Under the pieces are notes generated by a model, which was not told the origin of the DNA, ran no database searches, and saw only the letters and a program-made list of their open reading frames with translations. DNA of 15,275 nucleotides from the NCBI GenBank assembly GCA_929200175.1, contig CAKMYR010000002.1:6980-22254 (forward strand), read 5' to 3'. Of this stretch, positions 1 to 7,119 are shown piece after piece (the stretch's first letter is position 1; each line of letters starts with the position of its first letter). The translations under genes and the position numbers were made by a program. The stretch comes from an uncultured Gammaproteobacteria bacterium. Lineage in GTDB: Bacteria > Pseudomonadota > Gammaproteobacteria > PS1 > Pseudothioglobaceae.

Positions 1-1
1 T

Positions 2-313
2 AATTTAACTTTTGATAATAGTAGTAAATATCCTAGAAATATACTTGCTAGTAAAAACAAAGATATAGCTGAATTCGTGACTAAACAAAATAATACAACT
101 AATAGATATAAACAATTGCACACTGAAAGATGTTTACAAGCATTAGAAATGCAAGTTGATGTTTTAACTAAAATTGTAGCTGAATTGGCTCCTACAAAAG
201 ATTTAACAGCCTTTACTAATTATTCTTCTTTAGATGTGTATGGTGAAGATAAGTCAATAAATTTTTCAAGTAATATAAAAAATAAAATAAGGAAAGTACA
301 AAATGGAGATTAA
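2..313 (+). CDS. C-terminal part of an unrecognised phage protein, cut by the window edge
   Basis: The frame is open from base 2 to the TAA at 311-313, so about 103 residues of a longer protein are visible. A GTG at 77 could serve as a start, but the frame continues upstream without a stop and no clear ribosome site precedes it, so I treat the gene as truncated on the left. The visible part is polar and helical, with a heptad-like segment around the LEMQVDVLTKIVAEL stretch, followed by a Ser/Asn-rich tail. I do not recognise the family. It overlaps the next gene by 11 bp, which places it in the same transcription unit as the structural genes. A structural or assembly role is only inferred from position. 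Confidence 0.6.
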   Translation, partial: NLTFDNSSKYPRNILASKNKDIAEFVTKQNNTTNRYKQLHTERCLQALEMQVDVLTKIVAELAPTKDLTAFTNYSSLDVYGEDKSINFSSNIKNKIRKVQNGD

Positions 314-740
314 AGTAACCGTACTACCAGCAAAGCACTGGTACAGTTTTGCTAAGTTTAGAACAGAAGAAGAATTTACGATGCTGGGCATAACTGTGCC
401 TAGAGGATATGTATTTGATGGCGCTACTGTGTCTAGATGGTTAACCATTTTTGGTTTAATAGTTATTTTATCTTCATTTTATTTTAATAATATTTATGGG
501 ATAACTACTGGTTGTTTTATAAATATCATACCAGTGATATTCCCTAAAATTAGCACGTATTTTGCTGCTACATTAGTACACGATTTTCTCATTAAAGAAG
601 AAAGAGGTACTAGAAGAAATGCTGACAAGATATTTAGGAGATGTCTTGTTAAGCTTAATGTTAAACCTTGGCGGTATAATAGTATGTATTTAGCCGTTAG
701 AATTTTTGGAGTATTAAAAGATGGAATTAAATTTTGGTGA
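303..740 (+). CDS. DUF1353 family protein with an extra hydrophobic segment
   Basis: This 145-residue protein shows the DUF1353 pattern: VPRGYVFDGATV (about residues 32-43), the LVHDFLI block with a His-Asp pair (91-97), the RRNADKIFRRCL helix (104-115) and the YLAVRIFG block near the end (129-136). The family is widespread in tailed phages, often close to tail or lysis genes; its function is not established. Between the DGATV and HDF blocks lie about 35 mostly hydrophobic residues (46-81), longer and more apolar than I expect for the family, which could form one or two membrane passes. The start is preceded by AAGGAA at 290-295. It overlaps the upstream gene by 11 bp and the downstream gene by 20 bp, so translation is probably coupled. 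The family call is firm; membrane location is inferred. Confidence 0.75.
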   Translation: MEIKVTVLPAKHWYSFAKFRTEEEFTMLGITVPRGYVFDGATVSRWLTIFGLIVILSSFYFNNIYGITTGCFINIIPVIFPKISTYFAATLVHDFLIKEERGTRRNADKIFRRCLVKLNVKPWRYNSMYLAVRIFGVLKDGIKFW

Positions 741-996
741 AGCACTAGAAAGAATAAAAGAAGGTAGAAAATTTAAAAGAGCAGGTTGGAATGGAAAAGA
801 TATGTTTATCTTTTTAGTGCCAGGCAGTACTTTTAAGGTCAGCAGACCTCCTTTACTAGGAATATATGAAGAAGGTACTGAGATTAATTATCATGCTCAT
901 ATAGATATGAAAACAGCGGATAATAAAGTAGTACCATGGTTAGCATCACAAACTGATATATTAGCTGAAGATTGGACTGAGGTAGTTGAAGTTTAA
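721..996 (+). CDS. DUF2829 protein, Tad2-like anti-Thoeris candidate
   Basis: This 91-residue protein matches DUF2829 along its whole length. Visible conserved blocks are FGEAL (5-9), RAGWNGK (20-26), FLVPGSTF (31-38), SRPPLLGIY (41-49), HIDMKTADN (60-68), VPWLASQTD (71-79) and AEDW (82-85). Known for the family: phage Tad2 proteins have this domain and block the Thoeris defence system by binding and sequestering its cyclic ADP-ribose signal, and some members also bind cyclic dinucleotides. Not every DUF2829 protein has been shown to do this, so function here is inferred from family membership. The start is supported by GGAG at 708-711, 9 bases upstream. The gene overlaps DUF1353 by 20 bp and lies inside the late structural run, which is a less expected place for a protein that should act early. 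Confidence 0.85.
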   Translation: MELNFGEALERIKEGRKFKRAGWNGKDMFIFLVPGSTFKVSRPPLLGIYEEGTEINYHAHIDMKTADNKVVPWLASQTDILAEDWTEVVEV

Positions 997-997
997 T

Positions 998-2512
998 ATG
1001 CCTAATGTAATAGCATTTGATGGGGGTTTATCATTGCGAATAGACCCTTCATTGATTAAAAATAATCAAGCCCAACATCTAGTAAATGTTGATACAAATC
1101 CTATTATATTAAAATCTAGCAAAAATTTTACTAAAATTGATATTCCCATAGGTCATTATGCTAAAAAATTTGCTAATGTTTGGCTAGGGTCAAATAAAGC
1201 AAGACAATATGTAGAGTATGAAAACATCTTATATTTTACTGAAGATTCTAGTGAAGCAAAATACTATCATAATGGTTCAGCAAAAAAATTAGGTATAGAT
1301 AGACCAACTAAATTAAATGTAACTGATTTAGACACACTTAACACTGGTAAATTAAGTGCTGGTACTATTAAATATATCTTGACATACTATAATTCTGAAT
1401 TGGATATAGAGTCTGCAGGTAGTGATATTAGCGATGAAAAATCTATAATAGCAGACAAATCTATAAGACTTAGAAATTTACCAGTATCTATTGATAGTCA
1501 AGTAACACATAAAAGATTATATAGGTTAGGTGCTAACTTAACCTCACCAACTTTAGTAGCTGAAATAGAGAATTCAAAAACTATATATATAGATGATACA
1601 CCAGATACTGAAGCTACAAGAATATTAACAACTACTAATAGTTATCCTGCAGAGATAGGAATGACACATTTAGTAGAAAGTTATAGTATATTTTTTGGTC
1701 TAGTTAATAACGAACTAAGATTTTCTAATATTGATGAGCCTCATGGATGGCCTCCAGAAAATTCATTTAAATTGCGAGAAATAGGAACTGGCTTATTAGT
1801 TATACCACAAGGTATACTCATATTTACTAATAATTTAACTTATTTGTTAAGAGGTAATAATTTAGATAATTTTACTTTATTGCTTATATCAGAACATCAA
1901 GGATGTATAAATGGTAATACCTGTAGTGTGGTTAAAAATGCTCCGCTATGGGTGTCATATGATGGAATATGTACTTTTCAAAATGGATATGTGCAGGTTA
2001 TATCAAAATCTCTTTTAGGTAAGCTAAATCTATCTGTTAAACAGAGTACTGTTTATGATGAACAATATATTTTATTAAAACAAGATGGCTCAATATTAAT
2101 ATTAGATATGCGACATGGCATTAGATTTTATGAGCTTAAATATGATACTAATATAGATGGCTTAGCTGTTAATGAAGGTAAGCTATATTTTATAAGCTCT
2201 GGTTATTTGAATGAAGCTTTTACAGGAGATTTAGTTTCATTTGACTATACTTCTCCTGTATTTACCGAAGGTAATCACACTGAGATTAAGATATACAATA
2301 AAATTTATTTAAAATGCAATGGTGCATTTAAAGTTAAAATATTTATAGATGAAACTTTAGTTTTAACTAAAGATGTATCAGGAGATAAAACTTTTGAATT
2401 AACTCCTCCAGTAGAAAAACAAAGAGGATATAACATTTATGTTTCTATAAGTGGTATAGGAAAAGTTTATTCAATAAATATAAAACCATTAGGAGCACAA
2501 TATGGCAATTAA
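998..2512 (+). CDS. Beta-rich tail hub/nozzle-like protein (P22 gp10 / T7 gp12 type)
   Basis: The protein has about 504 residues and is predicted to be almost wholly beta-structured. It begins with a FDGGLSLRIDP motif, followed by repeated short strands. The central part holds the pattern seen in podovirus tail-nozzle proteins: a stretch describing a surface loop (FSNIDEPHGWPPE), then LLVIPQGILIFTNN, a Gly-Cys segment (HQGCINGNTCSVV) and WVSYDGICTFQNG, resembling blades of a propeller. In P22 and T7 such proteins sit below the portal, close the DNA channel and connect to the needle or fibres. I prefer the ATG at 998; the same frame has a TTG at 986, only four codons upstream and overlapping the previous gene. 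No strong ribosome site precedes either. Family assignment rests on fold-like patterns, so an alternative tail protein is possible. Confidence 0.6.
   Translation: MPNVIAFDGGLSLRIDPSLIKNNQAQHLVNVDTNPIILKSSKNFTKIDIPIGHYAKKFANVWLGSNKARQYVEYENILYFTEDSSEAKYYHNGSAKKLGIDRPTKLNVTDLDTLNTGKLSAGTIKYILTYYNSELDIESAGSDISDEKSIIADKSIRLRNLPVSIDSQVTHKRLYRLGANLTSPTLVAEIENSKTIYIDDTPDTEATRILTTTNSYPAEIGMTHLVESYSIFFGLVNNELRFSNIDEPHGWPPENSFKLREIGTGLLVIPQGILIFTNNLTYLLRGNNLDNFTLLLISEHQGCINGNTCSVVKNAPLWVSYDGICTFQNGYVQVISKSLLGKLNLSVKQSTVYDEQYILLKQDGSILILDMRHGIRFYELKYDTNIDGLAVNEGKLYFISSGYLNEAFTGDLVSFDYTSPVFTEGNHTEIKIYNKIYLKCNGAFKVKIFIDETLVLTKDVSGDKTFELTPPVEKQRGYNIYVSISGIGKVYSINIKPLGAQYGN
2491..2495 (+). promoter_or_regulatory. 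Shine-Dalgarno site for the 52-residue ORF
   Basis: AGGAG lies 6 bases before the ATG at 2502, inside the last codons of the preceding tail gene. A canonical site with correct spacing here supports the small downstream ORF as a real gene. Confidence 0.7.
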
Positions 2513-2660
2513 TAATCTACCTGATTTAAATCAATTAGTTACTTTTGAATTTAATTCGCAAGTATTATATGATATATTACTTGATATGACAGATAAGATA
2601 GAAAATCAACAACAAAGAATAAAAAAACTTGAAGAACAATTAAAAAATAAAAATGATTAA
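2502..2660 (+). CDS. Small coiled-coil protein, 52 residues, unrecognised
   Basis: This short gene fills what would otherwise be a 140-base gap between the tail-hub gene and the GNAT-like gene. It starts at an ATG preceded by AGGAG with 6-base spacing, overlaps the tail-hub stop by 11 bp, and ends at a TAA that overlaps the next start by 8 bp, the same packing as its neighbours. The N-terminal half is mixed (PDLNQLVTFEFNSQVLYDIL); the C-terminal half, about residues 27-50, is a charged helix with heptad spacing (MTDKIENQQQRIKKLEEQL) that should form a coiled coil. Similar very small coiled-coil genes are common next to phage tail genes, but I cannot assign a family. A role as a tail oligomerisation or chaperone factor is a guess. 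Confidence 0.7.
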   Translation: MAINNLPDLNQLVTFEFNSQVLYDILLDMTDKIENQQQRIKKLEEQLKNKND

Positions 2661-3054
2661 AGTTATACCAAATGAACAATTTCTAGACTTAGCGCTACTT
2701 TATGTAGATATGAGTTTAGAATTAACAGAACAAGTTAAAGCTGCTCCAGCTTTATTTAATATTACTCATGAATTAACTAATAAAGATTTTATAGCTATGG
2801 GACTATATGAGTCTAATAAATTAACTGGTTTTGTCATTGGTTATGCTTTATCAGATAAAACATTCTATTTTTCAGGTATATATGTAAAGAATAAGAACAA
2901 GAATGTAGGAAAATTAATAGATAAAAGTATAGAAATGGTAAAAGATTTGGGCTATACTAGATGGGAAGCTAATTGCACAAATAATAATATAAAAAGTATT
3001 TTATTAAAACAAGATGCACAAATAATGTATACTAGAGTTAAGAAGGAGTATTAA
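2653..3054 (+). CDS. GNAT-fold acetyltransferase-like protein
   Basis: The 133 residues follow the GNAT layout: a beta-strand pair LTGFVIGYAL (57-66), FYFSGIYV (71-78), then the loop and helix KNKNVGKLIDKSIEMVKDLG (81-100), and a last strand-helix-strand unit ending in LLKQDAQIMYTRVKKEY. Family members bind acetyl-CoA through an R/Q-x-x-G-x-G/A loop before that helix. Here the loop reads KNKNVGKL, so the first Gly and usual Arg/Gln are not clearly present and catalytic competence is uncertain. The start overlaps the end of the 52-residue gene, with no strong ribosome site, so translation is probably coupled. GNAT-like genes occur repeatedly among phage structural genes; the substrate is unknown. 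Moderately sure of the fold, unsure of activity. Confidence 0.6.
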   Translation: MIKVIPNEQFLDLALLYVDMSLELTEQVKAAPALFNITHELTNKDFIAMGLYESNKLTGFVIGYALSDKTFYFSGIYVKNKNKNVGKLIDKSIEMVKDLGYTRWEANCTNNNIKSILLKQDAQIMYTRVKKEY

Positions 3055-3055
3055 T

Positions 3056-3682
3056 ATGGGTGGTATTGTAAGTAGTATAACTGATGCTATAGGATTGACT
3101 GACCACGAAGGCCAAAGAAGAGCACAGGCTAATGCAGCACAAGCTGCAGAAAATGCAAATGAGTTATCTCGTGAGAATATGGAATTTCAAAAACAACAGT
3201 ATGAAGATTGGAAAAATATTTACGGAGATATTCAAGAAAATTTGGGGCAATATTATAAAAATTTAGGTCCAGAAAGAATAACAACTTTAGGTCTACAACA
3301 GCAACAAAGAGCATATCAAGATACACAAAGTAAGATAAAACAAACTTTAGCTCAAAGAGGTATTGGCGATAGCAAATATGAGGGTTATTTACAAACTGTA
3401 GTAGATAGTCAAAACAACATACAGAGAGCAAATATAAGAGCATCAGCTGAAGAAAATGTTATAAAACAACAAATGGGATTTTTAGGTTTGGGACTTGGTC
3501 AAGGGCAATCATTACTAGGAAATATAAACAATGCTACTAACACTGGAGTTAATTCTTTTAGTAATCAGGCATCTATGTATAGTGGTCAAGCTAATAACTT
3601 AGCACAGCATAATTCTAGCTTAATAAGAAATATATACGATGACGCAAGTAGCTATATAGGACTTAAACTTGGAGGTGGATGA
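3056..3682 (+). CDS. Probable internal virion / DNA-ejection protein, small
   Basis: This 208-residue protein begins with a short amphipathic segment (MGGIVSSITDAIGL), continues as an Ala/Gln/Asn-rich helix (roughly residues 20-85), has a TLAQRGIGDSKYEG turn (112-125), a second long helix, a Gly-Leu-rich stretch GFLGLGLGQGQSLLG (about 141-155) and an Asn/Ser-rich tail. This composition, with alternating long helices and a Gly-rich membrane-active patch, is typical of podovirus ejection proteins such as P22 gp7 or T7 gp14, which leave the virion with the DNA and form a channel across the host envelope. It has the strongest ribosome site of its region, AGAAGGAG at 3041-3048. It lies just upstream of a second long-helical protein and the portal, which supports the role. 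Named homology cannot be shown from sequence alone. Confidence 0.55.
   Translation: MGGIVSSITDAIGLTDHEGQRRAQANAAQAAENANELSRENMEFQKQQYEDWKNIYGDIQENLGQYYKNLGPERITTLGLQQQQRAYQDTQSKIKQTLAQRGIGDSKYEGYLQTVVDSQNNIQRANIRASAEENVIKQQMGFLGLGLGQGQSLLGNINNATNTGVNSFSNQASMYSGQANNLAQHNSSLIRNIYDDASSYIGLKLGGG
3671..3676 (+). promoter_or_regulatory. Shine-Dalgarno site deciding the start at 3682
   Basis: GGAGGT ends 2 bases before the first of two adjacent ATG codons (3679) and 5 bases before the second (3682). Normal spacing favours the second, which also starts immediately after the upstream TGA without overlapping it except at its last base. Confidence 0.55.
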
Positions 3683-5244
3683 TGGGATTTTTATCTGGAT
3701 ATACTACTGGATTAAATGCAAAAGCTAAAAGAGAAGAATTAAATCTTTTAAAAACTAATCAAGAACTTAGATTAAAACAGTTAGGTTACGAGAATAATGG
3801 TAAAGGTGGCTTTAATACTGTTACTGGAGGTGCAGCAGATTTAGCGCAACAACAACGTGAACTACAGCAACAGCAGATTAATGAACAAAAATTAGCCTTT
3901 AAAGCCATGGAAGGTAGATTAGCTGCTAGAGATACTTATAGTGCAATAGAAGAGTTTGTTACAACAAGTGATGCAAGTGCTTTACAACGTAGATTAGATA
4001 ATAATCCTGCTCTTAAAAAATTATGGAATGATAAAGGAGTAATGCATATAAGTAATATTGACTTTGAAAATGACACTCAACTTCTTGAGTCTGCAGGTAT
4101 AACTAAAGATTATATAAATAATCCTGAAGCTAAAGCTGCACTTAAAAAAGCCACATGGAAATACTATAATGGTAGAGAGTGGAAGATAGGATTATTAAAT
4201 CAATTAGTTGCAGAAACAAATGTATTAAATAATAGTAGTAAAAAAAGACAAGAAATAATATTTGATAGCATTTCTGGTTTAAATTCAGCTCTTGCAGGTA
4301 TTAATCCAGAAATTGAAAAGCAAAAAATTAATAATAAAACTTTTGAAAATGAAACTGATAGACAACAAACTAATATTAATAAATTTAATGCTGAAACTGA
4401 TAATAAAAAAACATTATCAAATATAAAAACTGATGCTGAAAAATTGGAAATAGATAGAAAAAGATTAGATTTACAAAATAAAAAATTAGACCAATTTGAA
4501 AAAGATGGTACTAGAGGTAAGACAAAAAATCAAAAAAATATAGCTGAAGCTGAGGCTCAGACTAATAAATTGTTAAATATGTTTGGCGGAGAAGAAGAGT
4601 TTAAAAAAGTTGACTGGAGTGACCTTAAAAATTATAATAAGGCAATAGGTCCTGTACAAGCTATAGAAGAAGTATACGATATTAAATATTCAGAGACTGA
4701 GAAAAAAGATATTAATAATATAAGACAAATAATAGCTTTAGCTGACCCAGCCAAAGAATTAACTAAAGCTGATACAGGCTTAATAGATAATATGATAGGC
4801 AATGCTAAAAAATATATTACAGATAACTTAAAAGGAGTAAAAGCTAGAGCAGCTATGTTGACAATGAGGAATATGATAAGACATTCTTTATATAGTACTG
4901 CTTTAACTAAATATGAAGGTGATAGCTACGACGAAGCTAACGGTACGTTAGGTCAGCAATTAGGACCAGTATTAGCACAATTTCAAATTGGCTTACATAG
5001 AGTTAGAGCTAAATTAGATTCTATAATTCGCAATGGTAATCCTTATGTAAATGCGGTTAGACTAGGAATAGATAAGGATAGACTTGGTGATTTAATAAAA
5101 GGTATAGATGCTAGACTAGAATATATTGATAATGTTAACGCTAATATTGATAAATCAAAATCACAGCTTTATAAGCCACAAACACAGAATAGGAATAAAA
5201 AATCACTAGATAGTATAAAGAAAGAAACTGTAGGTGCTAAGTAA
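3682..5244 (+). CDS. Probable internal virion / ejection protein, coiled-coil rich
   Basis: The protein has about 520 residues and is largely helical. It opens with GFLSGYTTGLNAKAKREEL, a Gly start running into a helix, followed by a Gln-rich segment (about residues 55-70), a central block, and a long charged coiled coil around residues 210-285 (repeated Asn/Thr/Lys/Glu heptads). The C-terminal half has a more compact region including RHSLYSTALTKYEG and GTLGQQLGPVLAQFQIGL. Architecture and position, immediately before the portal and after another candidate ejection protein, fit a P22 gp20-like or T7 internal-core-like role. A scaffold protein is an alternative given the coiled coil, but scaffolds usually sit after the portal and next to the coat gene. 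The stop overlaps the portal start by one base (TAATG), indicating coupling. Confidence 0.5.
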   Translation: MGFLSGYTTGLNAKAKREELNLLKTNQELRLKQLGYENNGKGGFNTVTGGAADLAQQQRELQQQQINEQKLAFKAMEGRLAARDTYSAIEEFVTTSDASALQRRLDNNPALKKLWNDKGVMHISNIDFENDTQLLESAGITKDYINNPEAKAALKKATWKYYNGREWKIGLLNQLVAETNVLNNSSKKRQEIIFDSISGLNSALAGINPEIEKQKINNKTFENETDRQQTNINKFNAETDNKKTLSNIKTDAEKLEIDRKRLDLQNKKLDQFEKDGTRGKTKNQKNIAEAEAQTNKLLNMFGGEEEFKKVDWSDLKNYNKAIGPVQAIEEVYDIKYSETEKKDINNIRQIIALADPAKELTKADTGLIDNMIGNAKKYITDNLKGVKARAAMLTMRNMIRHSLYSTALTKYEGDSYDEANGTLGQQLGPVLAQFQIGLHRVRAKLDSIIRNGNPYVNAVRLGIDKDRLGDLIKGIDARLEYIDNVNANIDKSKSQLYKPQTQNRNKKSLDSIKKETVGAK

Positions 5245-7118
5245 TGAAAACAAATATACAAACACTGCAAGATTTATTTAAAGTTTGTTATGAAACTTAT
5301 GAAGAGTCTCGTATTGAAGAAAAGCATGTTAGAGATATGTACCATAATAGACAATATACTAGTAATCAGCTTGCCATATTAGAACGTAGAGGCCAACCAG
5401 CAGAAACATTCAACGTTATTAAACTGTTTGCTAGACTATTAGTTGGTTATTACTCTACAGTTGTTAACACTGTTAAAGTACAACCAATGCAAGAGTCCGA
5501 CACTCTTACAGCTATGTTATTACACGATGTAGTACAGTATACATTTGAAAACAATCACTTCGAAACAGAAGGCGATAAAGTTAAACTTGATGGTGTATTA
5601 TCAGGATTGATGTGTGTTTATGAGGATGTTGTTGAAACAGGGCGAAAAGATCGTTTTGGTCGTCCTATACGTAGAATTGAATTATCTCACGTCCCTTCTA
5701 GAGAAATTTTACTAGACCCTATGAGTAGAAAAGAAGACTATTCTGACGCTAGATTTATACATAGATTTAAATGGGTATCTGAAGATTATTTAAGAGAAAT
5801 GCTTCATAAAGAACATTCAGAAACAAAAGCTAAACAGATAATAGAAAGATTGGAAGCTTACGAAAATCATGTAAGCCAAGAAGACACAGAATTTAGCAAT
5901 TATTATGAAGATAGATTTACAGGGCTTTATAAACAATATGATAATTACTTAATAATACATACAGTTATAACAGATGATAAGGATAAAACTTGGTCTATCT
6001 TTTGGTGTGGAGAAGAAGAACTTATACGTAAAGAAGTGACATATAGAGAAGTTAAATTTCCTTATAGAGTTCAAAAAGTTAATACTTCTGATAAAGCTGA
6101 ATATTATGGCATATTTAGAGAAATTATTGAGTCTCAAAAAGCTATAAACCAAGCATTAGTTAAAATACAACTTATGGCTAACAGCCAAAAAGCTTTTGTC
6201 CAAAAAGGCTCAGTTGAAGATATAGATGAATTTACAGATGCTTTTAATAGAGTTAATTCTGTCATAGAAGTTCAAAAGTTAAACGGCATTAAGATAGAAA
6301 ATCTTACAAGAGAGGTTATGGAACAATATGCTATTGTTGATAAAGCATTTAATAGAATACAAAGAGTGCTTGGAGTAAATGATAGTTTTTTGGGAATGGC
6401 TTTTGCGTCTGACTCAGGTAGAAAAGTTAAACTACAACAAAATGCCACAACATTAGCTCTTAGATATGTTACAACTAAGATAGAACAACTATATCGTTTG
6501 TTAGGTTGGGATATTGTTAATTTAGTTAAGCAATTCTACACTGCAAATGAAGCCTTAAGAATTACGGATGAGGCAACAGGTCAACGTTGGGTAGAAATAA
6601 ATAAACCTATGGAAATATGGACAGGTGGATTTGACGTAAATCAAAACCCAATAATGGATACGCCATTCGAAGAAGTTACAAATCCTGAAAATAACGAACC
6701 TTTGAAAAATGAAAAAGGTGAATATGTAGTTGCACCAATAGCAGATACTGAAACAGAAATAGCTTTTAGTGAAGTTGATTTAACTATCGATACTACAGCA
6801 TATAATGATGAAGATGAAAAAAATCAGTTAATGCTAGAGTCTATACTACAAGGTAATATAGGTAATACTTTACTTCAATATAACCCTGCAGCTTATCTTA
6901 AAGCCGCAGCTCTAAGTATTAAAAGCGTTAGAACTAAGCATAGTCATAACATATCAGAATTGATTGAGCAAACAGCAGAGATGTTGACTAAACAACCAGC
7001 TATGCCACCTCAAGCAAATCAACCAGGTGCACCACCGCCTCCACCTGGCGGACAACAAGGTAACCAACCTCGTAGCCAAGAATTGAAGCTACCTCAAAAT
7101 ACAAACGAGGGTATATAG
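5244..7118 (+). CDS. Portal protein, P22-like
   Basis: This 624-residue protein has the recognisable portal N-terminus: an acidic helical segment, RDMYHNRQYTSNQLAILERRGQP split across residues 30-52, then FNVIKLFARLLVGYYST (56-72), the block where P22-type portals contact neighbours and DNA. Further family-like parts are SHVPSREILLDPMSRKEDYSDARFIH as two adjacent blocks near residue 150-175, and the long helix region with QNATTLALRYVTTKIEQLYRLLG near residue 400-420. The portal forms the dodecameric ring at the capsid vertex through which DNA is packaged and ejected. P22 gp1 is about 725 residues, so this is somewhat shorter. The C-terminus is a Pro/Gln-rich flexible tail (about 582-624, with a run of five prolines) in place of a long barrel. 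A GAGG motif (7107-7110) at its end serves the next gene. Confidence 0.85.
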   Translation: MKTNIQTLQDLFKVCYETYEESRIEEKHVRDMYHNRQYTSNQLAILERRGQPAETFNVIKLFARLLVGYYSTVVNTVKVQPMQESDTLTAMLLHDVVQYTFENNHFETEGDKVKLDGVLSGLMCVYEDVVETGRKDRFGRPIRRIELSHVPSREILLDPMSRKEDYSDARFIHRFKWVSEDYLREMLHKEHSETKAKQIIERLEAYENHVSQEDTEFSNYYEDRFTGLYKQYDNYLIIHTVITDDKDKTWSIFWCGEEELIRKEVTYREVKFPYRVQKVNTSDKAEYYGIFREIIESQKAINQALVKIQLMANSQKAFVQKGSVEDIDEFTDAFNRVNSVIEVQKLNGIKIENLTREVMEQYAIVDKAFNRIQRVLGVNDSFLGMAFASDSGRKVKLQQNATTLALRYVTTKIEQLYRLLGWDIVNLVKQFYTANEALRITDEATGQRWVEINKPMEIWTGGFDVNQNPIMDTPFEEVTNPENNEPLKNEKGEYVVAPIADTETEIAFSEVDLTIDTTAYNDEDEKNQLMLESILQGNIGNTLLQYNPAAYLKAAALSIKSVRTKHSHNISELIEQTAEMLTKQPAMPPQANQPGAPPPPPGGQQGNQPRSQELKLPQNTNEGI

Positions 7119-7119
7119 T

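Noticed and set aside
77..313. Complete short gene starting at GTG 77
   Set aside because: The frame stays open to the left edge and no ribosome site precedes the GTG, so a truncated longer gene is more likely.
494..745. Antisense ORF across the DUF1353 gene
   Set aside because: No ribosome site or family pattern, and it lies wholly within a recognisable gene on the other strand.
986..997. TTG start for the tail-hub gene
   Set aside because: The ATG at 998 is four codons downstream, overlaps the previous gene less, and TTG has no better ribosome site.
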